Shown here piece after piece: positions 33,286 through 42,380 of a stretch of 44,190 bases of DNA. Under the pieces are notes generated by a model. It was not told where the DNA came from. It made no database searches and was given only the letters and a program-made list of their open reading frames with translations. Source of the DNA: Sulfurovum sp. (GTDB taxonomy: Bacteria; Campylobacterota; Campylobacteria; Campylobacterales; Sulfurovaceae); the NCBI GenBank assembly GCA_026982075.1, contig JALSHU010000094.1, positions 1 to 44,190 on the forward strand. Direction: 5' to 3'. The position numbers were made by a program, and so were the translations under genes. Numbering within the stretch: position 1 is the stretch's first letter; the number at the start of each line of letters is the position of its first letter.

Positions 33286-35094
33286 TTATTCTACGGTCAC
33301 TGATTTAGCTAAATTTCTTGGCATATCTACATCATTACCCAGTCTTACTGACACTTCAAGTGCAAGTAACTGAGTGACAACCATCATCTCAAAATACTCA
33401 AGCATAGGGTGTGAATCGTAGTGTGTTTGGATAAAATCATCTGCTAGTTCAAATGGTTCTGGGGAGATAGCGAGTATCGTGGCATCTCTAGCAGAGAGTT
33501 CTTCCACATTTGATTTTATCTTATCATAATGCATTGACTTAGGCATAAGTGCGATAGTAAAGAGTTCAGAGTCTGCTAGGGCTATAGGACCATGCTTCAT
33601 CTCTCCTGCTGGATAACCTTCTGCATGCATATAAGAGATTTCTTTGAGTTTAAGTGCACCTTCAAGTGCAAGGGGGAAGAAGATATCTCTGCCTATAAAA
33701 AAGAAACCATGTCCATGTAAATAACGTTTAGAAAGTCTATGTATTCTTTCGTGGAGTTTATCATCTACCAGTACGGCTTTGGGTGCATGTATCATAGCAT
33801 CTATTTCTCTTTTGATAATCTCTTTTGAAATCGTATCTCTTATTTGTCCGACATAAAGTGCTAACATCCAAAGAGTCATACTTTGTGTTGCAAAAGCTTT
33901 GGTACTGGCAACCCCTTTTTCTATACCTGCACGTGTGAGTATAGCTGCATCACTTTCACGGACTATGGATGAGTTGTCCACATTACAAATACTCAGTGTT
34001 TTCATACCTGCACGTTTTGCCATTTTAAGTGCTTCAAGGGTATCTGCAGTCTCACCACTTTGAGAGATGGTGATAAAGAGTGTTTTCTTAGTTAAAAAAG
34101 GTTCTTTGTATCTAAATTCAGATGCGATTTCAACATCACAACGCATTTTACCAATACGTTCAAAAAGGTAGGAACTAGCAAGTGCAGAGTTATATGATGT
34201 ACCACAAGCACAGATAGTAATGGCATAGATACCTTCAAATAAATCTTTGGGGAGTTCTTCAAAGTTGATAGAATCATCTAAAACACGACCCATCATCGTG
34301 TCTGTCATGACTGTACTTTGTTCGTAAATCTCTTTTTCCATAAAGAAACGGTAGCCATCTTTTTGTGCAGAGATTTTGTCAGCAGTAAGTGCTTGTTTGG
34401 TGAAGCTTTTTTCTCCTTTGGCATTGAAGAGTTTCACTGTCCCTTGTTTGGCATAGCCATATTCACCATCTTCAAGATAATATACTTCAGTTGCTTTACC
34501 GATAATAGGCGTATCTGATGATGCAAAATATACATCATCCCCATTAAAACCTATCAGCATAGGTGAACCATTTTTGGCAAAATAAATAGTGTCTGGATCA
34601 GACTCGGTAATTAGGAGAGTTGCGTATGCACCTTCAAGTCTTTGAATCGTTTGTTCAAATGCAGAAAAAACATCAGAGTTGGTTTTATGATTTTTTTCAA
34701 AAAGATGCACGATGGTTTCTGTATCTGTTTGACTTAAAAAGGTCACACCATCATTTTGGAGCTCTGCCTTTAGATTTTGGTAATTTTCAATAATACCATT
34801 ATGTACAACGTAAGAGTAGTCCCCTAGATGTGGGTGTGCATTGAGTTCTGTTGGTTTGCCATGTGTTGCCCAACGGGTATGTCCTATAGATATACCAAAA
34901 CCTTCAGTAGAATAAGATTTTGTTTTTTCGCGTAAGTTTTCTAATTTTCCTATGGCTTTAAAGTTGTTAAGTTTTTTCCCTTCAATAATGGCAATACCCG
35001 CTGAATCATATCCTCTGTATTCAAGTTCTTGTAACCCATCTAAGAGAATTTCTTTTTTTTCGTTAAAGCCTAAATATCCAACTATTCCACACAT
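33286..35094 (-). CDS. glmS: Glutamine--fructose-6-phosphate aminotransferase
   Basis: 602 aa from the ATG at 35094, giving MCGIVGYLG, in which Cys2 must be exposed as the catalytic nucleophile; the ORF track's start at 35145 would bury it. An N-terminal class II glutaminase domain (GHTRWATHGKP, NGIIENY) is followed by two SIS domains (CGTSYNSAL, SQSGETADTLEAL) and the C-terminal end DMPRNLAKSVTVE. It makes glucosamine 6-phosphate for peptidoglycan and LPS. GGAAG precedes the ATG. It follows glnD but has its own promoter; no glmS ribozyme is seen. Confidence 0.97.
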   Translation of the reverse strand: MCGIVGYLGFNEKKEILLDGLQELEYRGYDSAGIAIIEGKKLNNFKAIGKLENLREKTKSYSTEGFGISIGHTRWATHGKPTELNAHPHLGDYSYVVHNGIIENYQNLKAELQNDGVTFLSQTDTETIVHLFEKNHKTNSDVFSAFEQTIQRLEGAYATLLITESDPDTIYFAKNGSPMLIGFNGDDVYFASSDTPIIGKATEVYYLEDGEYGYAKQGTVKLFNAKGEKSFTKQALTADKISAQKDGYRFFMEKEIYEQSTVMTDTMMGRVLDDSINFEELPKDLFEGIYAITICACGTSYNSALASSYLFERIGKMRCDVEIASEFRYKEPFLTKKTLFITISQSGETADTLEALKMAKRAGMKTLSICNVDNSSIVRESDAAILTRAGIEKGVASTKAFATQSMTLWMLALYVGQIRDTISKEIIKREIDAMIHAPKAVLVDDKLHERIHRLSKRYLHGHGFFFIGRDIFFPLALEGALKLKEISYMHAEGYPAGEMKHGPIALADSELFTIALMPKSMHYDKIKSNVEELSARDATILAISPEPFELADDFIQTHYDSHPMLEYFEMMVVTQLLALEVSVRLGNDVDMPRNLAKSVTVE

Positions 35095-35136
35095 AAGTTC
35101 TTCCCTATATTTATAAAATTTTCTTACCATTATTCT

Positions 35137-35162
35137 ATTATACAAAAGTCAAAAAAAGTCAA
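35137..35162 (-). promoter_or_regulatory. Promoter of glmS with two TTGACTTTT repeats
   Basis: On the minus strand two TTGACT repeats 10 bp apart lead into GTATAATAG. TATAAT lies 42 bases before the glmS ATG. Neither TTGACT is at the ideal 17 bp, so one may be a -35 with short spacing or a regulator site. Confidence 0.4.
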
Positions 35163-35163
35163 T

Positions 35164-37638
35164 TTAATTGTCCTGTTTTGTCAATTTATCAAGAATTTTA
35201 TCTGTATTATGACAAAAGTTTCCATTCTTCTCGATGAGAAACATATCCCTGGCACGATTTTTAAGCGTATGCACTTTTGCTGTAACAATATCAATATTCA
35301 TTTCATCAAACATATCAATCACAAACGCAAGTAATCCTCTTTGGTTTTTCGTATGCATATGCATCACAGCATAGGTGCGAGAATGTTCACAGTCTATGAT
35401 GATTTCATCTTTACTGATGGTAGGAGCACGAGATATATGATTTGGCTTAGGTTGAAAAGAATTATGAATAATTTCCTTTATGCTCTCTAATTCTTCTTCA
35501 TCTACTTTTTGAGAAAAATCAATTTTAAAGTATTTTAAATCATCAAACAGTTTACATATATCCATATTGGCAACATCAAGGTTAACAAGTTTTCCTAAAA
35601 GAAAACCAAGATGGAAGGGATCTCTTCTAATAATTTCTATGGTTAAATGTTTTTCACTACTAAGAGAGAATTCATAGTTGCTGATTGCAAATGCTTTTGT
35701 TGTGATCGCAAGTATTCTCTGAGGAGAATAGCGTAAGAAGAGGAGGTTAGAGGGAATAGTAAGAATTTTTTTCTGTTTTGTATTGCTGAGTGACATAAAA
35801 GCATTTGTACGCTTGAGAGCTAGAATTTTTTTAAAACGCTTTTCTGCTTCATCTAAAAGATTTGTTTTATCAAGGACTTCAATTGAATGTTTATAGAGTG
35901 TCTTAATTAATTTTGCATTAAATGAATTATAGATACCTTTTCCCACACCATTCATATCAGCGTAGGTTAATATATAGATTAAGTCTAAAAGCTTTTTACT
36001 TTTAAAATGTGAAACAAAAGACAAAATGACAGTTTCATTATAAATATCTTCACGCTGTGCAACTACGCTCATGAGTGTATGATATAAGATGAGTGTTTCT
36101 CCAAGTGTAATAAGAGATGAATCAAAGTGTAGTCTGGTTGCAAAAATTTTAAAAAGTGATGCTCCGACATCATGATGGTTTCGTTTACGACCTTTACCTG
36201 CATCATGTAAAAAAATAACAATTTTCAACATGGCTCTTTCATCTTCATTGAGTGAAGTCCATAGCATTTGTATAAAATTATCTTGAATATTTTCGACATG
36301 ATAAAGACAACGTAATGAGTGAATATCTACAGCATATTGATGATAGCCGTCAAATTGGGGCAGATTGATGACTTTTCGAATAGGGGGAATCGTATACTTC
36401 AGGAGTTTGGCATAAGAAAGTGTTGTTAAAATAGAATAACAATAAGGCATGTAAAATAGTGTTTTAATTGTTGCATAAAGAGAGTCATCAAGTCTTTGTG
36501 GTTTTTCGATATGTATAAGTTTTTGTAAAAAAGTTGGATGTGCATAAAAAGGTTTTTGTGCATATTCTTTCAGTTGTACCAATGTCTCATTAAAAGTTGT
36601 TACTTTATTGCTAGGATAAATATATCGTTTCCCAGAATCATTTTTTTCATAGTCACGTATCAGTATATCAACCCAAATCATGCTGTAGAGTCTAATGATT
36701 TTCAGGCTATCCGTCACTTTTGCCGCAAATTGCATATGAGCCTTCTTACTTGTTTCATATCCTAGAAAGGTAGCAATCTCAGGTATAAGGTCAAGCCGTA
36801 ATTTATCTTCTTTCTTTTTTGCAACGAGATGCAGTGCTGAACGTACACGGAATAAAAACTCTAAAGCAATACGGAATGTTTTATATTCTTTTTCATCAAT
36901 GACATGTAGAGGAATATTTTTAATATTGTCTACATTGTAAAGCAGTTTACCGATCCAATAGACAAGGTTTGCATCACGAAAACCACCAGAACCATCCTTG
37001 AGATTAGGTTCCATGGTTATAGGATATTTTTGATGCTTTAGATCTTGTTCCTCAAGCTTGAGTCGAATAAATTCTTGAGGATTATCGTGGCGTATCTGTG
37101 TGATAGCATTTTGAGTGTCTGTCCATATGAAATGTGAGCCTTCAATGAAACGTGACTCCAAAATAGCTGTTTTAATGGTGATATCAGTTTTAGAAATAGC
37201 GTGGAGTTCTTCAACAGTATGTACGCGATGTCCAAGCTTAAGTCCAGTATCCCAAAGGATATAAAGTATTTTTTCTATCATTAATTTAATGTTGTATCCA
37301 GGAATGTCTTTATACACAATCATTAAATCAATATCTGAATGTACACAAAGCTGTTCCCGACCGTAAGAGCCTAATGCAACCAATGATAAAGGTATAGAGT
37401 TTTTCATAGGTACATAGTCACCAAACATAGATCTAAGCGCTACTTTGAAAATCATCTTTAAAATAGTATCTATTTTTCTAGTATGTTTGACAAGGAAGTC
37501 TTTCCCTCCAGATGTTGAAAAAGTACTTTCAAGTGTGTCAAAGTAAAGCTTGATATCTTCTTTTAAAACTTTAGCTATCTCAAAATCTGAGCCATTTTCA
37601 TGCAGTAGCTCTTCTATTTGTGCTTTAATTTGATTCAC
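35164..37638 (-). CDS. glnD: [Protein-PII] uridylyltransferase / uridylyl-removing enzyme
   Basis: 824 aa. It modifies GlnB/GlnK according to glutamine level. The nucleotidyltransferase site is GSYGREQ (90-96) with SDIDLMI (101-107). A conserved helical region follows, then the HD phosphohydrolase (HDAGKGRKRNHHDVGASL). Near the C-terminus, a clear ACT domain (AVMHMHTKNQRGLLAFVIDMF...) is preceded by a weak one. Start is GTG at 37638, with AAGGAG 8 nt upstream. Length is within the range of the family. The next gene is glmS, which uses glutamine. Confidence 0.88.
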   Translation of the reverse strand: MNQIKAQIEELLHENGSDFEIAKVLKEDIKLYFDTLESTFSTSGGKDFLVKHTRKIDTILKMIFKVALRSMFGDYVPMKNSIPLSLVALGSYGREQLCVHSDIDLMIVYKDIPGYNIKLMIEKILYILWDTGLKLGHRVHTVEELHAISKTDITIKTAILESRFIEGSHFIWTDTQNAITQIRHDNPQEFIRLKLEEQDLKHQKYPITMEPNLKDGSGGFRDANLVYWIGKLLYNVDNIKNIPLHVIDEKEYKTFRIALEFLFRVRSALHLVAKKKEDKLRLDLIPEIATFLGYETSKKAHMQFAAKVTDSLKIIRLYSMIWVDILIRDYEKNDSGKRYIYPSNKVTTFNETLVQLKEYAQKPFYAHPTFLQKLIHIEKPQRLDDSLYATIKTLFYMPYCYSILTTLSYAKLLKYTIPPIRKVINLPQFDGYHQYAVDIHSLRCLYHVENIQDNFIQMLWTSLNEDERAMLKIVIFLHDAGKGRKRNHHDVGASLFKIFATRLHFDSSLITLGETLILYHTLMSVVAQREDIYNETVILSFVSHFKSKKLLDLIYILTYADMNGVGKGIYNSFNAKLIKTLYKHSIEVLDKTNLLDEAEKRFKKILALKRTNAFMSLSNTKQKKILTIPSNLLFLRYSPQRILAITTKAFAISNYEFSLSSEKHLTIEIIRRDPFHLGFLLGKLVNLDVANMDICKLFDDLKYFKIDFSQKVDEEELESIKEIIHNSFQPKPNHISRAPTISKDEIIIDCEHSRTYAVMHMHTKNQRGLLAFVIDMFDEMNIDIVTAKVHTLKNRARDMFLIEKNGNFCHNTDKILDKLTKQDN

Positions 37639-37660
37639 TTAGTAACTCCTTAACTATTAG

Positions 37661-37669
37661 TGTTATAAT
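37661..37669 (+). promoter_or_regulatory. Extended -10 (TGT-TATAAT) for mqnE
   Basis: The 60-bp gap between the divergent glnD and mqnE holds TGTTATAAT 29 bases before the mqnE ATG. No -35 is clear. Confidence 0.5.
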
Positions 37670-37698
37670 ACCCAAAATATCTAAGGGCAAATAACAAT

Positions 37699-38763
37699 AT
37701 GGATTTAGTAGAAAAAGTACGTAACAAAGAGCGTTTGACACAAGAAGATGGTGAAGCACTTTATCACTTAGACTTGTATACTCTAGGGGAACTTGCCGAC
37801 AATATCCGTAGAGAAAAATATGGTAACAAATCTTATTTTAACATCAACCGTCATATTAACCCTACGAATGTCTGTGCAGATGTCTGTAAATTCTGTGCCT
37901 ATTCAGCTACGAGAAAAAACCCAAATCAGTACACTATGAGTCATGAACAAATTTTAGATATTGTAGACAATTCAGTAAAAAATGGTGCCAAAGAGATGCA
38001 TCTAGTCTCTGCACACAATCCTAATGATGGTGTAGAGTGGTATATGGGAGCTTTCAGAAAAATCAAAGCCAAATATCCAGATCTTCATGTGAAAGCAATG
38101 ACAGCAGCAGAGATAGACTTCATTACACGTGAATATGGACATAGTTATGATGAAGTGCTAGATATGATGATAGAAAATGGCGTAGATTCCATGCCGGGTG
38201 GTGGGGCAGAGATATTTGATGAAAAAGTACGAGAGTACCTTTGTAAAGGCAAGGTGACTTCTGCACAATGGCTAGATATACATGAAAAATGGCATAACAA
38301 AGGTAAGCAGTCAAATGCCACCATGCTTTTTGGGCATATTGAAACACGAGCACACCGTATAGACCATATGATACGCTTACGTGATGTACAAGATCGAACA
38401 GGTGGTTTTAATGCTTTCATCCCTCTTGTCTACCAAAGAGAAAACAACTACATGAAAAATTGTAACTATCCTTCTGGACAAGAGATTCTTAAAACCTATG
38501 CCATAAGTCGTATTATCTTAGACAATATCCCACATATTAAGTCTTACTGGGTAACAGCTTCTATAAATCTAGCCCTTATAGCTCAAGAGTTCGGTTGTGA
38601 TGACATGGATGGTACCATAGAAAAAGAGTCTATACAGTCAGCGGCTGGCTCAGAAGGTGCTCATGGCATGAACCTAGATGACTTTGTATCACTTATCAAA
38701 AATGCAGGATTTACACCAGTGGAACGTGATAGCCTTTATAATGAACTAAAAGTGTACACTTAG
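37699..38763 (+). CDS. mqnE: Aminodeoxyfutalosine synthase (menaquinone, futalosine pathway)
   Basis: 354 aa. A radical SAM enzyme with Cys59, Cys63 and Cys66 (CADVCKFC) for the cluster. It joins an enolpyruvyl benzoate with SAM to aminodeoxyfutalosine, an early step of the futalosine route used by Campylobacterota instead of the Men pathway. HLVSAHNP, SMPGGGAEIF and NATMLFGHIET fit MqnE; MqnC is the closest alternative. AAGGG precedes the ATG. Menaquinone is needed for the anaerobic and microaerobic respiration of these organisms. Confidence 0.88.
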   Translation: MDLVEKVRNKERLTQEDGEALYHLDLYTLGELADNIRREKYGNKSYFNINRHINPTNVCADVCKFCAYSATRKNPNQYTMSHEQILDIVDNSVKNGAKEMHLVSAHNPNDGVEWYMGAFRKIKAKYPDLHVKAMTAAEIDFITREYGHSYDEVLDMMIENGVDSMPGGGAEIFDEKVREYLCKGKVTSAQWLDIHEKWHNKGKQSNATMLFGHIETRAHRIDHMIRLRDVQDRTGGFNAFIPLVYQRENNYMKNCNYPSGQEILKTYAISRIILDNIPHIKSYWVTASINLALIAQEFGCDDMDGTIEKESIQSAAGSEGAHGMNLDDFVSLIKNAGFTPVERDSLYNELKVYT

Positions 38764-38785
38764 GGTGCGTTTGCCAACGTACCTT
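38762..38785 (+). terminator. Hairpin after mqnE, weak terminator
   Basis: AGGGTGCGTT-TGCC-AACGTACCTT is a 10-bp stem (with two G-U pairs) directly at the mqnE stop. The T-run after it is short, so it may end transcription only in part. Confidence 0.35.
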
Positions 38786-38798
38786 TAAGAATATAGTT

Positions 38799-39245
38799 AT
38801 GCAAAAAATATATTACCCTTACGAAGAATTTAAAGATGACCTTCAAACGCTCACACAAAAAATAGACCAACCTTTTCATGCTATACTTGGTATAGCAAGA
38901 GGTGGTCTAAGTATGGCTCAAATGTTGGGTGAGTTTTATGATGTACGTGAAGTGTATGCTATTAACACTATAGGATACAATGATACACAAAAGAAAGCAA
39001 CTGTTGAAGTTTTTAATATCCCTGATTTAGCATCAATTAAATCTGTATTAATTGTAGATGATATAGTCGATTCAGGAGATACTTTAGCAAAAGTCTTAGC
39101 GATTTTAAATAGTAGGTATTCTGATACTACCTTCTATACCGCCTCACTTTTTTATAAAAAAACTGCTAAAATAACGCCAACATGGTATGTAAAAGAACCT
39201 AAAGGTTGGATAGACTTTTTTTGGTCAGTAGATTTAAGGAATTAA
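38799..39245 (+). CDS. Phosphoribosyltransferase (purine-type)
   Basis: 148 aa. The PRPP-binding signature VLIVDDIVDSGDTL is near residue 88, and an early AILGIARGGLSMAQML holds the pyrophosphate loop. The size and IARGG fit a hypoxanthine/xanthine/guanine-type enzyme for purine salvage, but the base cannot be named. Weak ribosome-binding site, close to mqnE. The C-terminal WIDFFWSVD is seen in several such enzymes. Confidence 0.8.
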   Translation: MQKIYYPYEEFKDDLQTLTQKIDQPFHAILGIARGGLSMAQMLGEFYDVREVYAINTIGYNDTQKKATVEVFNIPDLASIKSVLIVDDIVDSGDTLAKVLAILNSRYSDTTFYTASLFYKKTAKITPTWYVKEPKGWIDFFWSVDLRN

Positions 39246-39250
39246 ACAAT

Positions 39251-39820
39251 ATGGTATTAATGATAGACAATTATGATAGTTTTACTTATAACGTAGTGCA
39301 ATATTGTAGAGAATTGGGTGCTGATTTAAAAGTTATTAGAAATGATGAACTTAGTATTGATGAGATAAAAGCATTGAATCCAGAAAAAATCATACTCTCA
39401 CCTGGACCTTCCACTCCAGATGATGCGGGGGTTACATTAGGTGTTATAAAAGAATTTGCAGATACAACACCTATTTTTGGTATATGTCTTGGGCATCAGA
39501 GTATTGCACAGGCTTTTGGTGGTGATGTTGTGAGAGCTAAAAATATGATGCATGGTAAGACTTCTCAGGTTGAAGTAGATTTTGAAACACCTATATTTAA
39601 AGGCTTACCGAAAGAATTTAGGGCAACACGTTATCATTCTCTTACGGTTAAAAAAGAGACACTACCTGCATCTATTATCGCTACATCCCACAGTAAAGAT
39701 GATGATGAAATCATGTCTTTACAGATTAAGGATAAACCTATTTATGGTGTACAGTTTCATCCTGAGTCTATTATGTCTGAATATGGGTATGAAATGTTAG
39801 ATAACTTTTTAAAGCTCTAG
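39251..39820 (+). CDS. pabA: Glutamine amidotransferase subunit of aminodeoxychorismate/anthranilate synthase
   Basis: 189 aa from ATG 39251 (AAGGA at 39236-39240); the ORF track's 39206 lies inside the upstream gene. A class I amidotransferase: MIDNYDSFTYNVVQ at the start, LSPGPSTPDDAG, nucleophile Cys79 in GICLGHQS, and His170 and Glu172 in FHPES. It gives ammonia to PabB (folate) or TrpE (tryptophan). No trp gene lies next to it, so PabA, or a shared PabA/TrpG, is more likely. Confidence 0.88.
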   Translation: MVLMIDNYDSFTYNVVQYCRELGADLKVIRNDELSIDEIKALNPEKIILSPGPSTPDDAGVTLGVIKEFADTTPIFGICLGHQSIAQAFGGDVVRAKNMMHGKTSQVEVDFETPIFKGLPKEFRATRYHSLTVKKETLPASIIATSHSKDDDEIMSLQIKDKPIYGVQFHPESIMSEYGYEMLDNFLKL

Positions 39821-39827
39821 TGAGACT

Positions 39828-40913
39828 ATGAAAAAACAATACTTTTTTATTGTAGTAATTTTATATACTATTGCTGTTTTTTATTTAAGTATGACAACAC
39901 CTGTAAGTCCACATGAAGCACATATGTTTTATACCTCTTCAGACCTTGTTTCAACGTTGATGCATTGGGGTAGTCATTTTATAGAAGGTTTTCTCGGGCT
40001 GCGAATTTTCTTTATTGGTTTTGGTCTTTTATCTATCGCTCTGTTTTATAAACTGTGTAGAACATATTTTCCTCGTATCGAAGATGCTTATTTGGCAACA
40101 ATTATTTTTATGATTTTGCCAGGTATCCTTACCGCTATTACTTTAGCAAATATATCTATTGTTGTACTTTGTGTTATTCTACTCTTTGTGTTACTCTATG
40201 AAAAAGGTTATTACGCGTTTTTACCTTTTTTGATGTTAATACTTTTTTTCATCCATGAAGCATCAATTATTTTTTTTGTAGCATTATTACTGTATGCAAT
40301 AGTAAATAAAGATAAAAAACTAGCGATAGGTTCATCGGCATTTTTATTGGCATTTATCTATTTAGCAAAAGGTATTGAGATTGGAGGCAGACCTTCGGGA
40401 CATTTTATAGAGATATTTGGCTTATATGCAACAGTGTTTTCTCCTTTATTGTTTTTATATTTTTTTTATGCCATGTATCGTATACTCTTACGTGAAAAGA
40501 AAACATTACTTTGGTATATTTCTTTTACTGCCTTAGTATTTTCTTTGCTTCTTTCATTAAGACAACGTGTTAGCATTACAGATTTCGCACCTTATGTTAT
40601 GATTTCGGTTGTACTGATGTTAAATACTTTAAATAATAGTGTAAGAGTACGTTTACCAGAGTTTCAAAAACGATATAAACAAGGGTTCTATATTGTGATG
40701 ATATCATTGGGTTTAAGTGTTTCTCTTATCATATTCCATAAAGCATTATTTTACCTATTCGTTGACCCTTCACAACATTTTGCAAATAGAATTTATAAAC
40801 CTTATAACTTAGCCAGAGAGCTAAAATCAGAAGGTATTGAGTGTTATGATGGAGCACATGGGAGAGAACGCTTTCAATTAAGATACTATAACATTCTTCC
40901 CTGTCCAGAATAG
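39828..40913 (+). CDS. Polytopic membrane protein, possible GT-C-type glycosyltransferase
   Basis: 361 aa with about nine hydrophobic helices, and a short soluble C-terminal tail (LARELKSEGIECYDGAHGRERFQ). The N-terminal SMTTPVSPHEAHMFY loop after the first helix, with acidic/His residues before a long loop, resembles the lipid-sugar glycosyltransferases of the GT39/ArnT kind, but the classic double acidic motif is missing. Function is unproven. It follows pabA by 7 bp. Confidence 0.6.
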   Translation: MKKQYFFIVVILYTIAVFYLSMTTPVSPHEAHMFYTSSDLVSTLMHWGSHFIEGFLGLRIFFIGFGLLSIALFYKLCRTYFPRIEDAYLATIIFMILPGILTAITLANISIVVLCVILLFVLLYEKGYYAFLPFLMLILFFIHEASIIFFVALLLYAIVNKDKKLAIGSSAFLLAFIYLAKGIEIGGRPSGHFIEIFGLYATVFSPLLFLYFFYAMYRILLREKKTLLWYISFTALVFSLLLSLRQRVSITDFAPYVMISVVLMLNTLNNSVRVRLPEFQKRYKQGFYIVMISLGLSVSLIIFHKALFYLFVDPSQHFANRIYKPYNLARELKSEGIECYDGAHGRERFQLRYYNILPCPE

Positions 40914-41033
40914 CCATAAAATTGTTTCTAAAATACACATAATAACTTTATTAGGAACGCATTGAAATCTCTAAACATAAAGTTGAATCTACTTCATGTT
41001 AGACTTGAAGGAACTAAACTAAAGGAGAACTCG

Positions 41034-42371
41034 ATGGCTCAAAAGGCGATTAGAGAGTATGACGCAAAGTCAATTCTAGCAAAACATTGGGATAAGTATT
41101 TCCCAGATTTTACTTATTCATATGAAACAGTACTGGTACAAAACGGATCAGAACTTAAAGAAGCAGCAAAAACACATAAATGGTTAAATGAAAAAACATT
41201 GGTAGCAAAACCAGATATGCTTTTTGGGAAAAGGGGTAAAAATGGATTGGTACTTTTTAAAGATCAAAAACCTGGTGATGTAACCTTAGAAAAAGCTGCA
41301 AGTTGGATTGATGAAAAAGGTGGAGAGAAACAAGAAGTTTATTTTTCATTTGACGGTGATACTCCAACAGGAGAGCCATCAATTGATTACTTAACACATT
41401 TTTTAGTTGAACCATTTATGCCACACACGCAGGAAGAAGAGTATTATATCTCTGCCACATGTGTGGGTGATGATGATATGTTATATATGTCTGCAGAAGG
41501 TGGAATGGAAGTTGAAGAAGGTTGGGATGAAAAGGTAACAGAAGTTGCTTTTGCTATCACTGATACTGAAGATCAAATAGCCTCTAAGATTAGAGCAAAT
41601 ATACCTTCTGATGTTGCAGACAAAGATAAAGAAGCATATGCAGAGTTTGCTATTGGATTTTTCAAAGCATACCGTGAATTAAACTTTGCATATTTAGAAA
41701 TTAACCCATTTGTTCTTCAAGGTAAAAAAGTTGAGCTTCTCGATATGGTAGCAAAGCTTGATGATACTGCTGGATTTATGATGGTTAACGAATGGGGCAA
41801 TGTTGAATACCCAACTTCATTTGGTATGGAAGAGAAATCTCCAGAAGTATTAGCAGTTGAAGAAGCAGATGCTAAAACAGGTGCCTCACTTAAACTTACT
41901 TTACTTAAGCCAGAAGCTAGAATTTGGACAATGGTTGCTGGTGGTGGTGCTTCAGTTGTATATGCTGATACTATTGCGGATATGGCAGGTATTGAAGATC
42001 TCGCAAATTATGGAGAGTACTCTGGTGGACCAACAACGGGTGAAACAAAATTTTATGCTGAAACACTTTTTGATCTTATGACAAGAGAACCTGATCCAAG
42101 TGGTAGAGGTAAAGTGCTTATTATTGGGGGTGCGATTGCAAACTTTACAGATGTTGCAAAAACATTTACAGGCATTATTCAAGCCTTTGAAAACTACCAA
42201 GATAAGCTCAAAGCAGTAGATGTTAAAATTTATGTAAGACGTGGTGGACCAAATTATGAAAAAGGTCTTAAAGATATTAAAGAAGCAGCTGACAGAATGG
42301 GTCTTTACATCGAAGTATATGGGCCAGAAACACACGTAACAGATATTGTACGTATGGCATTAGAAGCGTAG
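41034..42371 (+). CDS. aclB: ATP-citrate lyase beta subunit
   Basis: 445 aa from ATG 41034, with AAAGGAG 6 nt upstream; the ORF track's 40962 (TTG) is too early. The small subunit resembles succinyl-CoA synthetase beta: an ATP-grasp fold with AKPDMLFGKRGKNGLV, LEINPFVLQG near residue 220, and VAGGGASVVYADTI and GEYSGGPTTGETKFYAETL in the second half. It forms the enzyme with AclA and cuts citrate to acetyl-CoA and oxaloacetate, the key step of the reverse TCA cycle. aclB before aclA is the usual order. Confidence 0.95.
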   Translation: MAQKAIREYDAKSILAKHWDKYFPDFTYSYETVLVQNGSELKEAAKTHKWLNEKTLVAKPDMLFGKRGKNGLVLFKDQKPGDVTLEKAASWIDEKGGEKQEVYFSFDGDTPTGEPSIDYLTHFLVEPFMPHTQEEEYYISATCVGDDDMLYMSAEGGMEVEEGWDEKVTEVAFAITDTEDQIASKIRANIPSDVADKDKEAYAEFAIGFFKAYRELNFAYLEINPFVLQGKKVELLDMVAKLDDTAGFMMVNEWGNVEYPTSFGMEEKSPEVLAVEEADAKTGASLKLTLLKPEARIWTMVAGGGASVVYADTIADMAGIEDLANYGEYSGGPTTGETKFYAETLFDLMTREPDPSGRGKVLIIGGAIANFTDVAKTFTGIIQAFENYQDKLKAVDVKIYVRRGGPNYEKGLKDIKEAADRMGLYIEVYGPETHVTDIVRMALEA

Positions 42372-42380
42372 GGAGAAGAT

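Noticed and set aside
35095-35163. glmS ribozyme upstream of glmS
   Set aside because: The leader is only about 40 bases and has no ribozyme-like core; the gene has a simple promoter.
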